NCBI RefSeq assembly: GCF_016734815.1
Contig: NZ_JAERQF010000027.1
Location: 1 to 64,000 of the forward strand
Origin: Hymenobacter rubidus
GTDB taxonomy: Bacteria > Bacteroidota > Bacteroidia > Cytophagales > Hymenobacteraceae
Reading direction: 5' to 3'
DNA: 64,000 bases
Shown: positions 9,213-18,058 of the stretch, one piece after another
Layout of the letters: each line of letters begins with the position of its first letter
Position numbering within the stretch: position 1 is the first letter of the stretch
Notes under the pieces: generated by a model
What the model saw: the letters and a program-made list of their open reading frames with translations, nothing else
The model's database searches: none
What the model was told of the DNA's origin: nothing
Made by a program: the position numbers and the translations under genes

Positions 9213-9217
9213 TGACG

Positions 9218-9458
9218 TAATATGTGAGAATAATTAGTGCTTTTGCAAGAATACTATCCGGTATTTGCGCTGTCAGTAGAACTATAATTAGCTAGTCACA
9301 AAACGCTGGTATAGTACGTGTTTATAAATTATTATATTTTATCATTAGGTAAAAGCCAATTTGCGACCGGTGAAACTGCTTGATTAAGCAAGAAAGCAGA
9401 GTACTGATTTGCATTTGGCCTTGCTCAAAGGCTGTCAGCACTGCTGACAGCCTTTTTT
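9218..9458 (+). ncRNA. Candidate small RNA, about 240 nt, unknown family
   Basis: Bounded by the promoter at 9180-9212 and the intrinsic terminator at 9430-9457. The only early ATG is followed at once by a stop, and no start gives more than a few codons. I could not match it to tmRNA, 6S, SRP or RNase P RNA. The ends are inferred from the signals. Confidence 0.4.
9430..9457 (+). terminator. Intrinsic terminator of the candidate small RNA
   Basis: GGCTGTCAGCA / TGCTGACAGCC is an 11 bp near-perfect inverted repeat followed by TTTTTT on the plus strand. The minus strand lacks a comparable T-run, so it acts on plus-strand transcription. Confidence 0.85.
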
Positions 9459-9466
9459 GCACTAAA

Positions 9467-9497
9467 AGAGGGGCGTCGGTAACGACGTCCCTCTTTT
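9467..9497 (-). terminator. Terminator downstream of the aminotransferase gene
   Basis: AGAGGGGCGTCG, a GTAA loop and CGACGTCCCTCT form a 12 bp stem with one G-U pair. T-runs flank both sides, so it can work in both directions; the likely user is the minus-strand gene ending at 9549. Confidence 0.8.
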
Positions 9498-9548
9498 ACA
9501 TAGTTATCTTCCTTAGCCAAGCGTAAGTACCGGCTAAGCTAGTTTCCC

Positions 9549-10805
9549 CTACTTCAGCTTGTCCAGGGCCGCTTTCAGACGCGGCAGGGCTGCCAGAATC
9601 GATTCTACGGTTTCAGCGCCAACCGAGGCGCGGAACCAAGGCTCTGAAGCGGGCGAGCCGAAGGCGCTAAAAGGCACCAGCGCCAACTTTGCTTCCGAAA
9701 TGAGGTAGGAGGTGAGTTCGGCCGTGGTGGTGAGCGCCGTACCGTCGGGGGCGGTGCGGCCCAGCACGTCGATTTTGGCGGTGAGGTAGATGGCGCCGGC
9801 CGGAGCCACGGCATCGACGGGGTAGCCCTGGGCTTTGAGTTCTTTCAGCCCCTCGAATAGCGCAGTGAGCGAGGTTTGCAGGCGGCCTTTAATACTGGTT
9901 AGAAACTCATCGACGGCGTCGGTTTGGGGCAGAAATTTGCCGGTGGCTACCTGCTCGGCCTTGGGCGCCCAGGCGCCGACGTGGCCCAGGATGGACTTCA
10001 TCTTGTTGATGATGGTGGCCGGACCGAAGCTATAGCCCACGCGCACGCCCGTGGCAGCGAAGCACTTAGAAGTGCCGTCGATGTAGATGACGTAGTCGCG
10101 CAGCTCGGGGCGCAGGCTCACGGGGTCGAAGTGCTTGGCCTGGCCGAAGGTGAGGAGCCAGTAAATCTGGTCGTAGAGAATGTAGAGGGGCTTTTCGTCG
10201 GGGCCGCGGCGCTTGTTTTCGGCAATCACCAAGTCGCAGATTTCCTCCAGGCCTTCCTTGGTGAATACCGTACCGGTCGGGTTCAGCGGCGAGCACAGGG
10301 CCAACAGGTTGGCGCCCGCTACGTGCGGCGCCAGGTCGGCCGCCGTGGGCATGAAGTTGTTTTCGGGCTGGGTAGCCACGGCAACGGGCGTGGCCCCTAC
10401 GAGGTGGCAGTAGTGGTTGTTGTTCCAGCTGGGAAGTGGAAAAATGGCCCGGTCGCCCTCGTCGAGCAGCGCCCGGTAGGTAGCGTAGATGAGCGGGCGC
10501 GAGCCGCCAGCAATCAGAATATCGTTGGGGCTGTACACCAGGCCCTGGCGGTTTTTCAGAAAGTCAGCCACACTTTGGCGCAGGTCGGCCATGCCGGCAG
10601 CGGGCGGGTAGTTGGTTTGGCCGGCCTGGTAAGCCCCGATGATGCCGCTGGTGAGCCCGGCCGGAATCGGAAAAATCTTGGAGTCGAAATCGCCAATGGT
10701 CAGGTTGCAGATGTTCGCGCCCTGGCGCACCTGTTCGCTTACCTGGTTGCCAATTCGAATGATTTCAGAGCCGATGAGTCCGGCTGCCATTTTAGATACT
10801 TGCAT
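9549..10805 (-). CDS. Pyridoxal-phosphate-dependent aminotransferase, class I/II
   Basis: 418 aa, fold type I. The substrate-binding start KMAAGLIGSEIIRIG, the turn SPLNPTGTVF, the PLP-phosphate segment YILYDQIYW and the Schiff-base lysine in GTSKCFAATGVRVGY are all visible. It belongs to the aspartate/aromatic aminotransferase-like group; the amino acid handled cannot be decided. Start ATG at 10805; a -7-like TACCTTCG lies about 30 bp upstream on the minus strand. Single-gene transcript, divergent from tsaE, with its own terminator. Confidence 0.88.
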   Translation of the reverse strand: MQVSKMAAGLIGSEIIRIGNQVSEQVRQGANICNLTIGDFDSKIFPIPAGLTSGIIGAYQAGQTNYPPAAGMADLRQSVADFLKNRQGLVYSPNDILIAGGSRPLIYATYRALLDEGDRAIFPLPSWNNNHYCHLVGATPVAVATQPENNFMPTAADLAPHVAGANLLALCSPLNPTGTVFTKEGLEEICDLVIAENKRRGPDEKPLYILYDQIYWLLTFGQAKHFDPVSLRPELRDYVIYIDGTSKCFAATGVRVGYSFGPATIINKMKSILGHVGAWAPKAEQVATGKFLPQTDAVDEFLTSIKGRLQTSLTALFEGLKELKAQGYPVDAVAPAGAIYLTAKIDVLGRTAPDGTALTTTAELTSYLISEAKLALVPFSAFGSPASEPWFRASVGAETVESILAALPRLKAALDKLK

Positions 10806-11056
10806 GAAAAAACGGGGGTATAAATGCCGCTTCGGCCCACGAAGGTAAAGGACTGGGTGGGGAAAGAAGGAGGAAATGTTGCCACCAAGGCTCCGGAAAT
10901 ACCCCGTCGGCCCTTAAATCCCATGGTTTTGGATTCGTTAACCGATGCGCTGCTCCGGGTTTTCTCCAGGTTTGGAATCAGCCGGAGCAAAAGGGAAAAG
11001 GCCGTTGCAACCCGAATTAATCCCGCTTACCTCCGCCGTATGTCGCGGGCAGGGGG

Positions 11057-11064
11057 TAATTTTG
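11057..11064 (+). promoter_or_regulatory. -7 element just before the tsaE start codon
   Basis: TAATTTTG fits TAnnTTTG exactly and ends only four bases before the tsaE ATG at 11069. If used, the mRNA would start at or next to the A of the start codon (leaderless). I see no good TTTG at the expected upstream spacing. Confidence 0.4.
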
Positions 11065-11068
11065 TGGC

Positions 11069-11506
11069 ATGTCGCCTTTGTCAATCCCTATTCCCACCCA
11101 GGCAGCGCTGCCGGCTGCCGCTGCCCAGCTACGCGCCGCCATTGCCGAAGCAGGCTGCTCGGTGGTTGCTTTCGAGGGCGAAATGGGAGCGGGCAAGACC
11201 ACGCTGATTCGTGCCCTGGCGGCGGAGCTGGGCGTGGCCGACGACGTGAGCAGCCCCACTTTTTCCTTGGTCAACGAGTACCGCGACGGCCACGACGAAC
11301 CCGTGTACCACTTCGATTTCTACCGCATCGATTCGGTGGAAGAAGCTGAGCGAATGGGCGCCGCAGAGTACTTTGATTCCGGGTATCTTTGTTTGGTGGA
11401 ATGGCCCGCCCGTGTGGCGGAACTGTTGCCGGCGCCCCATCTCAAAGTTCAATTGGACGTGCTGAATGCCGAAAGCCGGAAAATCGAAGTAAAAATTATC
11501 AATTAA
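11069..11506 (+). CDS. tsaE: tRNA threonylcarbamoyladenosine biosynthesis ATPase TsaE
   Basis: 145 aa P-loop ATPase. It works with TsaB and TsaD to attach threonylcarbamoyl to A37 of ANN-decoding tRNAs. Walker A is GEMGAGKTT (about residues 33-41), followed by the family motif SPTFSLVNEY and YHFDFYRI. Length is normal. The ATG at 11069 is the natural start. It is followed after 91 bp by alanine dehydrogenase on the same strand; the gap holds decayed AATTA-type repeat sequence. Confidence 0.93.
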   Translation: MSPLSIPIPTQAALPAAAAQLRAAIAEAGCSVVAFEGEMGAGKTTLIRALAAELGVADDVSSPTFSLVNEYRDGHDEPVYHFDFYRIDSVEEAERMGAAEYFDSGYLCLVEWPARVAELLPAPHLKVQLDVLNAESRKIEVKIIN

Positions 11507-11597
11507 GAATTAGCGATGACGCATTAGCAGTTGATAACCGATGCTTGGCGTCAGGTTTCAATGCTCAACGGCTGCATTTTGAATTCACACCGTCCCC

Positions 11598-12824
11598 ATG
11601 CCCGAACAGCTACCCTCCGGTTTTGAGTCCCTGGCCACGAGCCGCGCCTATTTCACGCAGGAATCGATGCTGGCGGTGGAAACGCGCAAGCGAAAACTGT
11701 TTATCGGCCTGCCCCGCGAAACCTCGCTGCAGGAAAACCGCATCGGCCTCACGCCCGAAGCCGTGCAACACCTCGTGACCGAAGGCCACGAAGTGCTGAT
11801 TGAAGCCGGCGCCGGCGAGCCCAGCAAGTACGCCGACCACGCCTACTCCGAAGCTGGCGCTCAGATTGCCTACTCCACCGAAGAAGTTTTCAAGGCCGAT
11901 GTGCTGCTGAAAGTGGCCCCGCCGACGCTAGAGGAAATTGAGCTGCTACACCCCGGCCAAACCCTGATTTCGGCCCTGCAAATGGGTTCCATGACCCAGG
12001 AATACATTGCGGCGCTGGCCCGCAAAAAAATCAATGCCATCGGCTTCGAGCTGATGAAGGACCCCAGCGGCGCCCGCCCCGTGGTGCGCGCCATGAGCGA
12101 AATTGCGGGCTCGACGGTGATGCTGATTGCGGCCGAATACCTGGCCCGCTCCAACGAAGGCAAGGGCATTATTCTGGGCGGCATCACGGGCGTGCCACCG
12201 TCGCAGGTCGTCATTCTCGGGGCCGGCACGGTGGCCGAATACGCCGCCCGCGCCGCCACTGGCCTCGGGGCCGAGGTGAAGGTGTTCGACAACCACCTCT
12301 ACAAGCTGCGCCGCCTTAAGCACAACCTGGGCATGCAGCTCTACACCAGTACGTTGGATACCTTCGCGCTCAGCCAGCAAATCCGTCGGGCTGATGTGGT
12401 GATTGGAGCCTTGGCCGTGGAGGACGGCCGCATTCCCTTCATGGTGCCCGAGGAAATGGTGGCCAGCATGTCGCCCGGCTCCGTGGTTATCGACGTGAGC
12501 ATCGACCAGGGCGGCTGCTTCGAAACCAGCGAGATGACCAGCCACAGCAAGCCCGTGTTTCGCAAGTACGACGTGGTACACTACTGCGTGCCCAACATTG
12601 CCTCGCGCGTGCCCCGCACCGCCACCAACGCGCTGAGCAACATCTTCACGCCCATTCTGCAGGAAATCAGCCAGCACGGCGGTATCAACGAGGTGCTGTT
12701 CACCAACGAGCATTTCCGCAGCGGCGTGTATATCTACCGCGGCTCGCTGACCAATGCGATGATTGCGAAGAAATTTAATTTGCGGTACAAGGAATTGGGG
12801 CTGTTGATTGCGGTGCGGAATTAA
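11598..12824 (+). CDS. ald: Alanine dehydrogenase
   Basis: Oxidises L-alanine to pyruvate and ammonia with NAD+ (or the reverse). 408 aa, about 35 residues longer at the N-terminus than the usual 370. Family motifs: GLPRETSLQENRIGLTPEAV (substrate side), KVAPPTLEEI, the Rossmann segment VVILGAGTVAEYAARAA, and the C-terminal HYCVPNIASRVPRTATNALSN. The N-terminal extension, with SRAYFTQESML, is common among Bacteroidota homologues. The alternative annotation NAD(P) transhydrogenase alpha-like is less likely because no PntB is present. Ends 10 bp before the methyltransferase gene. Confidence 0.9.
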   Translation: MPEQLPSGFESLATSRAYFTQESMLAVETRKRKLFIGLPRETSLQENRIGLTPEAVQHLVTEGHEVLIEAGAGEPSKYADHAYSEAGAQIAYSTEEVFKADVLLKVAPPTLEEIELLHPGQTLISALQMGSMTQEYIAALARKKINAIGFELMKDPSGARPVVRAMSEIAGSTVMLIAAEYLARSNEGKGIILGGITGVPPSQVVILGAGTVAEYAARAATGLGAEVKVFDNHLYKLRRLKHNLGMQLYTSTLDTFALSQQIRRADVVIGALAVEDGRIPFMVPEEMVASMSPGSVVIDVSIDQGGCFETSEMTSHSKPVFRKYDVVHYCVPNIASRVPRTATNALSNIFTPILQEISQHGGINEVLFTNEHFRSGVYIYRGSLTNAMIAKKFNLRYKELGLLIAVRN

Positions 12825-12834
12825 TTATTGAATT

Positions 12835-13665
12835 TTGAATAAGGTAGCAGGTTCATTATTTCCGGATTATAATCCCACAGTAGAAAATTGTGTTCTCACC
12901 CCCGCGCTCAAATGGGCGGGAGGCAAGCGTTGGTTACTGCCATACTTACAGCCTATTTGGCAGCAGTTTCATCGCCGCCGACTAGTAGAGCCATTTGTTG
13001 GGGGAATGGGCGTTGCGTTGGGTTTGAAACCGAGACAAGCACTATTGTCAGATAGCAATGAGCACCTGATAAATTTTTATCAGTGGTTACAGAAAGGCTT
13101 GGTGACAAATACCGATTTCTATAATGAAGAATCTGCGTTTTATGAGGCGCGGGCACAATTCAACAGTTTAATTAAAGCGGGCCAGGCGCATTCTAAAAAA
13201 GCAGCCGAGTTATTCTATTATTTGAATCGAACGTGCTTTAACGGTTTGTGTCGTTTTAATAGCAAAAATGAGTTTAATGTTCCGTTCGGACGATACAAGA
13301 AAATCAACTATACACAAGACTTTACTTCGTACCAGTCAGGCTTGAACAAATGGCAGATAACGTGTCATGACTTTGAACACACGAAAGTGGCAGGCAATGA
13401 TTTTCTCTACGTTGACCCGCCCTACGATACGCCATTCAGTCAATACGGAAAAGAGGATTTTACTTGGGACGACCAGTTGCGTTTAATAAACTGGCTAAAT
13501 CGCCAGGAAATACCGATGGTCGTTACCAACCAGGCAACGGCGCGCATTATAGAGACTTATAAAGCTGCCGGTTTCTCGATTATTACCTTACTGGCGCCCC
13601 GACGCATTGCTAGTTCGGGTGACAGAACCCCGGCGCTAGAAATGCTGGCTACCAAGAACATCTAA
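12835..13665 (+). CDS. Dam-family (D12 class) adenine-N6 DNA methyltransferase
   Basis: 276 aa. Motifs in the alpha-class order: ALKWAGGKRWLLPYL (SAM binding), RLVEPFVGGMGVALG, LNRTCFNGLCRFNSK with EFNVPFGRYKK, and catalytic DPPYDTPFSQY. This set is that of Dam and DpnM, which methylate adenine in GATC. The next gene is an endonuclease beginning directly after this stop codon, so the pair is a type II restriction-modification operon. The start is a TTG at 12835. Local GC is about 40-45%, far below neighbours, pointing to horizontal acquisition. Specificity is inferred from the family, supported by the absence of GATC from the window. Confidence 0.88.
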   Translation: MNKVAGSLFPDYNPTVENCVLTPALKWAGGKRWLLPYLQPIWQQFHRRRLVEPFVGGMGVALGLKPRQALLSDSNEHLINFYQWLQKGLVTNTDFYNEESAFYEARAQFNSLIKAGQAHSKKAAELFYYLNRTCFNGLCRFNSKNEFNVPFGRYKKINYTQDFTSYQSGLNKWQITCHDFEHTKVAGNDFLYVDPPYDTPFSQYGKEDFTWDDQLRLINWLNRQEIPMVVTNQATARIIETYKAAGFSIITLLAPRRIASSGDRTPALEMLATKNI

Positions 13666-14310
13666 ATGGAGAGAGCCGACGCGGTCAGACTGTTGAATCA
13701 GCTAATTAATAAGGACTTGGTGCAGGTCGCTCACGCCCATGGGGTCACTATTTTTAAGGGTGGCAAAAAAAACAAAGGTTGGGCCGGTCACACGCTGGAA
13801 CGGTTTTTGTCCCTGCCATTAAATAGCTCGCGGGCGCCCAATTTTGGAAGTTGGGAATTGAAATCGACTTCACTGGTGCGTAGCAAGCGCGATGGTAGCC
13901 TGCGGGTAAAAGAAACCATCGCCATCACGATGCTCGACCCTGTGGAAATCACACAGAAAGAGTTCGAGGAAAGTCATCTATATAACAAGCTGCGCAAGAC
14001 GCTGATTGTGGCCCGAATCCATGAAAACCAACGGGAAGAGCAATCCTTGTTGCATAGCATTGCCGAATTTGATTTAACCAATCCAGCACTGCACCGGGCT
14101 TTAAAAGCCGATTATGACCTCATCCGGGAAAACGTGCGGCAAGGTAACCCCCTGTCTGGCCGCTTAGGGAAATATATTCAGCCGCGCACCAAGGGAGCGG
14201 GGCACGGCAGTACTTCCCGCGCCTTTTATGCCCGACCCGTATTGGTGGCTCATTTGCTCAATATTGCGCCTATACGATTTGATGACGAATCGGTGGTGTC
14301 TCTCAAATAG
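13666..14310 (+). CDS. Restriction endonuclease, MutH/Sau3AI- or MvaI/BcnI-like
   Basis: 214 aa, starting at the ATG immediately after the methyltransferase stop. KGWAGHTLERFL and NFGSWELKST match the nuclease core shared by MutH, Sau3AI and MvaI/BcnI proteins (a Glu, then Glu-x-Lys). The aspartate expected before the E-x-K pair appears to be Asn (PNFGSWELK); whether this is normal for the subfamily I cannot tell. The C-terminus has QPRTKGAGHGSTSRAFYAR. With a Dam-type partner the likely target is unmethylated GATC. It overlaps the convergent flavin reductase gene by 8 bp. GC is about 50%. Confidence 0.8.
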   Translation: MERADAVRLLNQLINKDLVQVAHAHGVTIFKGGKKNKGWAGHTLERFLSLPLNSSRAPNFGSWELKSTSLVRSKRDGSLRVKETIAITMLDPVEITQKEFEESHLYNKLRKTLIVARIHENQREEQSLLHSIAEFDLTNPALHRALKADYDLIRENVRQGNPLSGRLGKYIQPRTKGAGHGSTSRAFYARPVLVAHLLNIAPIRFDDESVVSLK

Positions 14311-15223
14311 AGGGAAATTTAATTAGCAACACCTTCCACGCCTCCACCAGCCGCCCCTCAGCTAGAAACTGGCGACCCAGCAGCAACAATTGTTTCTTGA
14401 GTTCCGGCGCGTCGTCGCGGTATTTATTTAACAGGTAGGCCACCATCGGCTCGGATTTAAATTCCTCCACTTGCTCCGGTGTGGGCAGGGCGTCGCGCTC
14501 GATGTTGGCAAGGCGGCCCAGCTCGTTGCCGGTGAGCACGTCGGAGTTGCGCAGGTGCTCAGGTAGCTGGTCGATGCCGATGCCAATGTGGCGGTTGGGC
14601 TTGGGCACTTCGAACAGGCTGGCGCCGCTGGCGCGGCAGTACCAATCGCCGCCCAGGCGGGCCACGGCGTCGAGCTTGTACGGGTCGATGCCGGTGGCGT
14701 CGGGCAGGAGGATGTCATGGCGAAAGTGGGCGCGCACGACGCGGCAGATGATGAGGTTACCGGCCCCGTTGTTCTGGCCCAGCTCAATTACTTGCTCCAC
14801 TACGCACTCGAAGGCGGCCGGCGCTTCGGCCACGCGGGGCGGGCGCACGAGTTCGGAAGCCAGCTCGGTGAGGCCGGCTTTGGTGAATTCGTTCACGCCC
14901 TTGGCGTACTCGGTGCTGGCCAGCGACATCTGCTCGACCAGCGCGTAATCGCAGATGTTGATGACGACTTCGGGCACCTCGCGCACGTTTTGCAGGGTGT
15001 GCTTTTGGGTGTTGTCGCGCACGCGGTTGGCGGGCGAGAATACGAGGATGGGCGGGTTGGAGCTGAATGCGTTGAAGAAGCTGTAGGGACTCAGGTTTAC
15101 GCGGCCCTCGGCGTCGATGGTGCTGGCAAAGGCCACCGGGCGCGGGGCCACGGCGCCCACCAGAAACGGGTGCCACTGGGCGGGCGTGAGGTCGGAAGGG
15201 GTGAGGGAGTGGAAGTCGGCCAT
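14303..15223 (-). CDS. Flavin reductase family protein (FMN-binding split barrel)
   Basis: 306 aa. The N-terminal two thirds form a flavin reductase-like split barrel: FLVGAVAPRPVAFASTID and NLSPYSFFNAFSSNPP are the flavin-phosphate and isoalloxazine-binding segments, and PPILVFSPA follows. The last ~100 residues are an alpha-helical extension seen in Bacteroidota members. Likely an FMN-dependent oxidoreductase of unknown substrate. Start ATG at 15223. Transcribed towards the restriction genes and overlapping the endonuclease end by 8 bp, with no terminator visible between them. Confidence 0.85.
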   Translation of the reverse strand: MADFHSLTPSDLTPAQWHPFLVGAVAPRPVAFASTIDAEGRVNLSPYSFFNAFSSNPPILVFSPANRVRDNTQKHTLQNVREVPEVVINICDYALVEQMSLASTEYAKGVNEFTKAGLTELASELVRPPRVAEAPAAFECVVEQVIELGQNNGAGNLIICRVVRAHFRHDILLPDATGIDPYKLDAVARLGGDWYCRASGASLFEVPKPNRHIGIGIDQLPEHLRNSDVLTGNELGRLANIERDALPTPEQVEEFKSEPMVAYLLNKYRDDAPELKKQLLLLGRQFLAEGRLVEAWKVLLIKFPSI

Positions 15224-15302
15224 AAGGCTGCAAAGGAAACACCGAAGCGGCCGAACGAAGCCGTCGCTTTGGGATTATGCGCCAGGCCGTAGCTTTAGCC
15301 GC

Positions 15303-16250
15303 ATGTACAAGGCGTTGCTGTTTTTAGTGTTCTCCGGGTTTAATATGGCGGCCCAGGCTGCGCAAAACGGCCCCACGCCACCCGCAGCCGATACCGCCCG
15401 GCTGCGGCAGCACCTCCGGTATCTGACCAGCACGGAGCAGCCTCGCAACTACCAGCATCCGGCCGTGCTCGATTCCGTAGCGGCTTATTTGGCACAGCAG
15501 CTGCGGACGGCTGGGGCCTACGAAGTTGGCGGACAGCCTTATGCCGTGCGTGGGCAGACTTACCGCAACGTGCTGGGCTCGTTTGGGCCCGCTACCGGCC
15601 CTCGGCTCATCATTGGGGCGCACTACGATGTGTGCGGCAACCAAACCGGCGCCGACGACAACGGCACTGGCGTGGCCGCCCTGCTGGAGCTGGCGCGCCT
15701 GTTGGGCCAACAAGCGGCGCTGCTGTATCGAATTGATTTGGTCGCTTATACCCTGGAAGAACCACCGTTTTTCCGTACCCAACAGATGGGGAGCTACGTG
15801 CATGCCGCTGGTCTAAAAGCCGCCGGTGTGCCGGTGCAGGGGATGGTGGCGCTCGAAATGCTGGGGTATTTCGACGACCGGCGCGGCACGCAGCACTACC
15901 CCATCGGGCCGCTAAAATTCGTGTACGGCAGCCGGGGCAACTACGTGACGGTGGCCCAGAAATTCGGCAACGGTCGCTTCGGCCGGCGGTTTGCGCGCCA
16001 CTACCGGGCCCATGCTCACTTGCCCGTCAAACGATTTAAAGCGCCTGCCTGGCTGCCGGGCATCGACTTCTCTGACCACCTCAACTACTGGCGTTTTGGC
16101 TACCCCGCCGTGCTGCTTACCGACACCGCTTTTTATCGCAACCAGAACTACCACCAGTCTACCGATACCTTGGGGCGGCTGGATATGCGGCGGCTGGGGC
16201 TGGCCGTCGATGCGCTGCTGGCCACGGTGCTGGCGGGAAAGCAGCAGTAA
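15303..16250 (+). CDS. Exported M28-family zinc aminopeptidase
   Basis: 315 aa with a signal peptide (MYKALLFLVFSGFNMAAQAAQ). Zinc-site segments of peptidase family M28 are in order: GAHYDVCG, GADDNGTGVAALLELAR, TLEEPPF and SDHLNYWRFGYPAVLLTD, with the last His in NYHQSTDT. It is expected to cut N-terminal residues from peptides in the periplasm or outside. I chose the ATG at 15303; the frame is open upstream but overlaps the opposite gene and lacks a signal. Reading order suggests independent transcription from the gap between 15224 and 15302. Confidence 0.88.
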   Translation: MYKALLFLVFSGFNMAAQAAQNGPTPPAADTARLRQHLRYLTSTEQPRNYQHPAVLDSVAAYLAQQLRTAGAYEVGGQPYAVRGQTYRNVLGSFGPATGPRLIIGAHYDVCGNQTGADDNGTGVAALLELARLLGQQAALLYRIDLVAYTLEEPPFFRTQQMGSYVHAAGLKAAGVPVQGMVALEMLGYFDDRRGTQHYPIGPLKFVYGSRGNYVTVAQKFGNGRFGRRFARHYRAHAHLPVKRFKAPAWLPGIDFSDHLNYWRFGYPAVLLTDTAFYRNQNYHQSTDTLGRLDMRRLGLAVDALLATVLAGKQQ

Positions 16251-16352
16251 GCCTGTGCCCGGAACGGAAACTCCTTTTTAATCTGGGAGGCCGCGCGCAA
16301 CAAAGCACCATACCCATGACACCACTTCCCAAACCGCTTCGGAAAGTCAACA

Positions 16353-16360
16353 TAGCTTTG
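16353..16360 (+). promoter_or_regulatory. -7 promoter element of the porin gene
   Basis: TAGCTTTG fits TAnnTTTG and lies 62 bp before the porin ATG. The TTTG at -33 is not clear. Confidence 0.4.
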
Positions 16361-16422
16361 CTACATTAAAATTTTTAATACCAGCTTAACTTTCGCGACC
16401 ACAACGCCCTACCTTCACTTTT

Positions 16423-17982
16423 ATGACCCAAAGACTACGCTATATCCTGCCGGTTGGCGGCCTGTTGCTCGCCACCGCTGCCATTGGCCAAACGGTGCCG
16501 CCCGTGACCAGAACCCCCGGCCAGCCGCCCGAGGCGGCGCCGGTGCCCCCGGCACCGCCCAAACCCGTGCCGTATGGCGCAGGCATGAAGGTGAACCTCT
16601 CGCCCGATGGCTCCAAATACCTGCGCTTTCAGGGCTGGACGCAGGTGTGGGCCCAATACAATGAAAACAACAGCAACACCTTGCGCAACAACAAGCTCAC
16701 GAGCGACCAGCTGGCTTTTTCGTTGCGCCGCTCGCGCCTGGTGATACTGGCGCAGCTCAACGCCCGGTTCCTGACTTACATTGACTTGGGCATGGAAAAC
16801 CAGGCTGCCGTGAGCGGCGGTGTGCCCAACGACCCCAACGGGCCCGGCAAACGCTCGCCCCTGTACCTGCACCAGGCCGTGGCCGAATACCGCATCAACA
16901 AATACCTGAACATTGGCGGCGGCCTGCACGCTCAGGCAGGAGTTTCACGCTTCACCGCGGCCAGCACGGCCTCGATGGTGGCCATCGACATTCCCACGGT
17001 GAACTTTCCGACGGTCGACCAGACCGACCAATTCAGCTACTTTCTGGGTTTTTATGGCAAAGGCCGCATTGGTAATTTTGACTACCGACTGGCCGTTGAC
17101 GATGCGTTTCTGACCAACCAGGCCAGCAACCCGCTGCCCGTTTCGGCCACCAACCCGAGCGGTTTGCGAACCAACGTGGCCCAGTTCAACCCCCGGAATA
17201 CCAGCAAAATTTACCAAGGGTATTTCTCGTATGCTTTTCTGGAAAAAGAGGCCAATCTGGTGCCCATGACCGTTGGCACCTACCTCGGCACCAAACGGGT
17301 GCTGAATATCGGCGCGGGCTTTCATTACAACGCTAACGCCACGTATTCGCGCGCGGCCGACTATCCGTATTCCGACCTGACGCCCCAGCCCGCCGGCACC
17401 ACGCCCACGCCCAAGGGCTTCGACCCGTACTCGCTCACCACTACGCACGACATCAAGCTCTTCGGCGCCGATGTGTACTACGACGCGCCCATTGATACGG
17501 CCTCGAACACCTCGCTGACGGTGTATGGGGTGTACTATAACTACGATTTTGGGCCCAATTACGTCCGCAACGTTGGTGTTATCAATCCGGGGACGGGCAT
17601 TGGCGGCGGCACAGGGCCGGCCAGTCTCACGGGCAATGCCTTCCCGGTCATTGGCACGGGCCACACCTACTACCTGCAAAGCGGCCTGCTGCTGCCCCGC
17701 AAACTGCTCGGACCCAAGGCGCGCCTGCAGCCTTACGTGACCTATCTGCACAATAGCCTGGAGGGCCTGTTGAACCCGGATGGCACCCGCAAAGCGGTGA
17801 ACGTGTACGATGCCGGCCTCAACCTGCTGCTGGATGGCCACAACGCCAAAATTACCCTCAACTACCGCGCCCGGCCCGATTTCTCCGACCAGGTTTTCCT
17901 GCCCGCCAACAACGGCGCCGCTACCGTGAACAGCGTGCAATACCGGCCTGAAGTGACCATGCAGTTCCAGGTGTATTTGTAA
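16423..17982 (+). CDS. Outer-membrane beta-barrel porin
   Basis: 519 aa, signal peptide to ATAAIGQ, then a Pro-rich linker and an aromatic-rich beta-strand pattern with alternating residues throughout (GSKYLRFQGWTQVWAQY; NFDYRLAVDDAFLT), ending in a strand closed by YL. It resembles the phosphate-selective/OprP-type porins of Bacteroidota. Immediately followed (76 bp) by a proton-metabolite symporter and then acetyl-CoA synthetase, which suggests passage of a small organic acid across the outer membrane. Substrate unproven. Confidence 0.75.
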   Translation: MTQRLRYILPVGGLLLATAAIGQTVPPVTRTPGQPPEAAPVPPAPPKPVPYGAGMKVNLSPDGSKYLRFQGWTQVWAQYNENNSNTLRNNKLTSDQLAFSLRRSRLVILAQLNARFLTYIDLGMENQAAVSGGVPNDPNGPGKRSPLYLHQAVAEYRINKYLNIGGGLHAQAGVSRFTAASTASMVAIDIPTVNFPTVDQTDQFSYFLGFYGKGRIGNFDYRLAVDDAFLTNQASNPLPVSATNPSGLRTNVAQFNPRNTSKIYQGYFSYAFLEKEANLVPMTVGTYLGTKRVLNIGAGFHYNANATYSRAADYPYSDLTPQPAGTTPTPKGFDPYSLTTTHDIKLFGADVYYDAPIDTASNTSLTVYGVYYNYDFGPNYVRNVGVINPGTGIGGGTGPASLTGNAFPVIGTGHTYYLQSGLLLPRKLLGPKARLQPYVTYLHNSLEGLLNPDGTRKAVNVYDAGLNLLLDGHNAKITLNYRARPDFSDQVFLPANNGAATVNSVQYRPEVTMQFQVYL

Positions 17983-18058
17983 ACTGCTGGCAGCGGCCAG
18001 TACCTTGGCTTCCGTTCCCAATCTTTTCTTCCCACCCAATCAAAACCCTTTCAACCCG

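Larger units (their letters stand above)
8850..9548. other. AT-rich 700 bp gap with promoter, candidate small RNA and two terminators
   Basis: No convincing protein-coding frame on either strand. The left third is the upstream region of the pectate lyase gene. From 9180 onward there is a Bacteroidota-type promoter, about 240 bp of AT-rich sequence and a strong plus-strand terminator, then a second terminator for the minus-strand aminotransferase. Confidence 0.7.
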
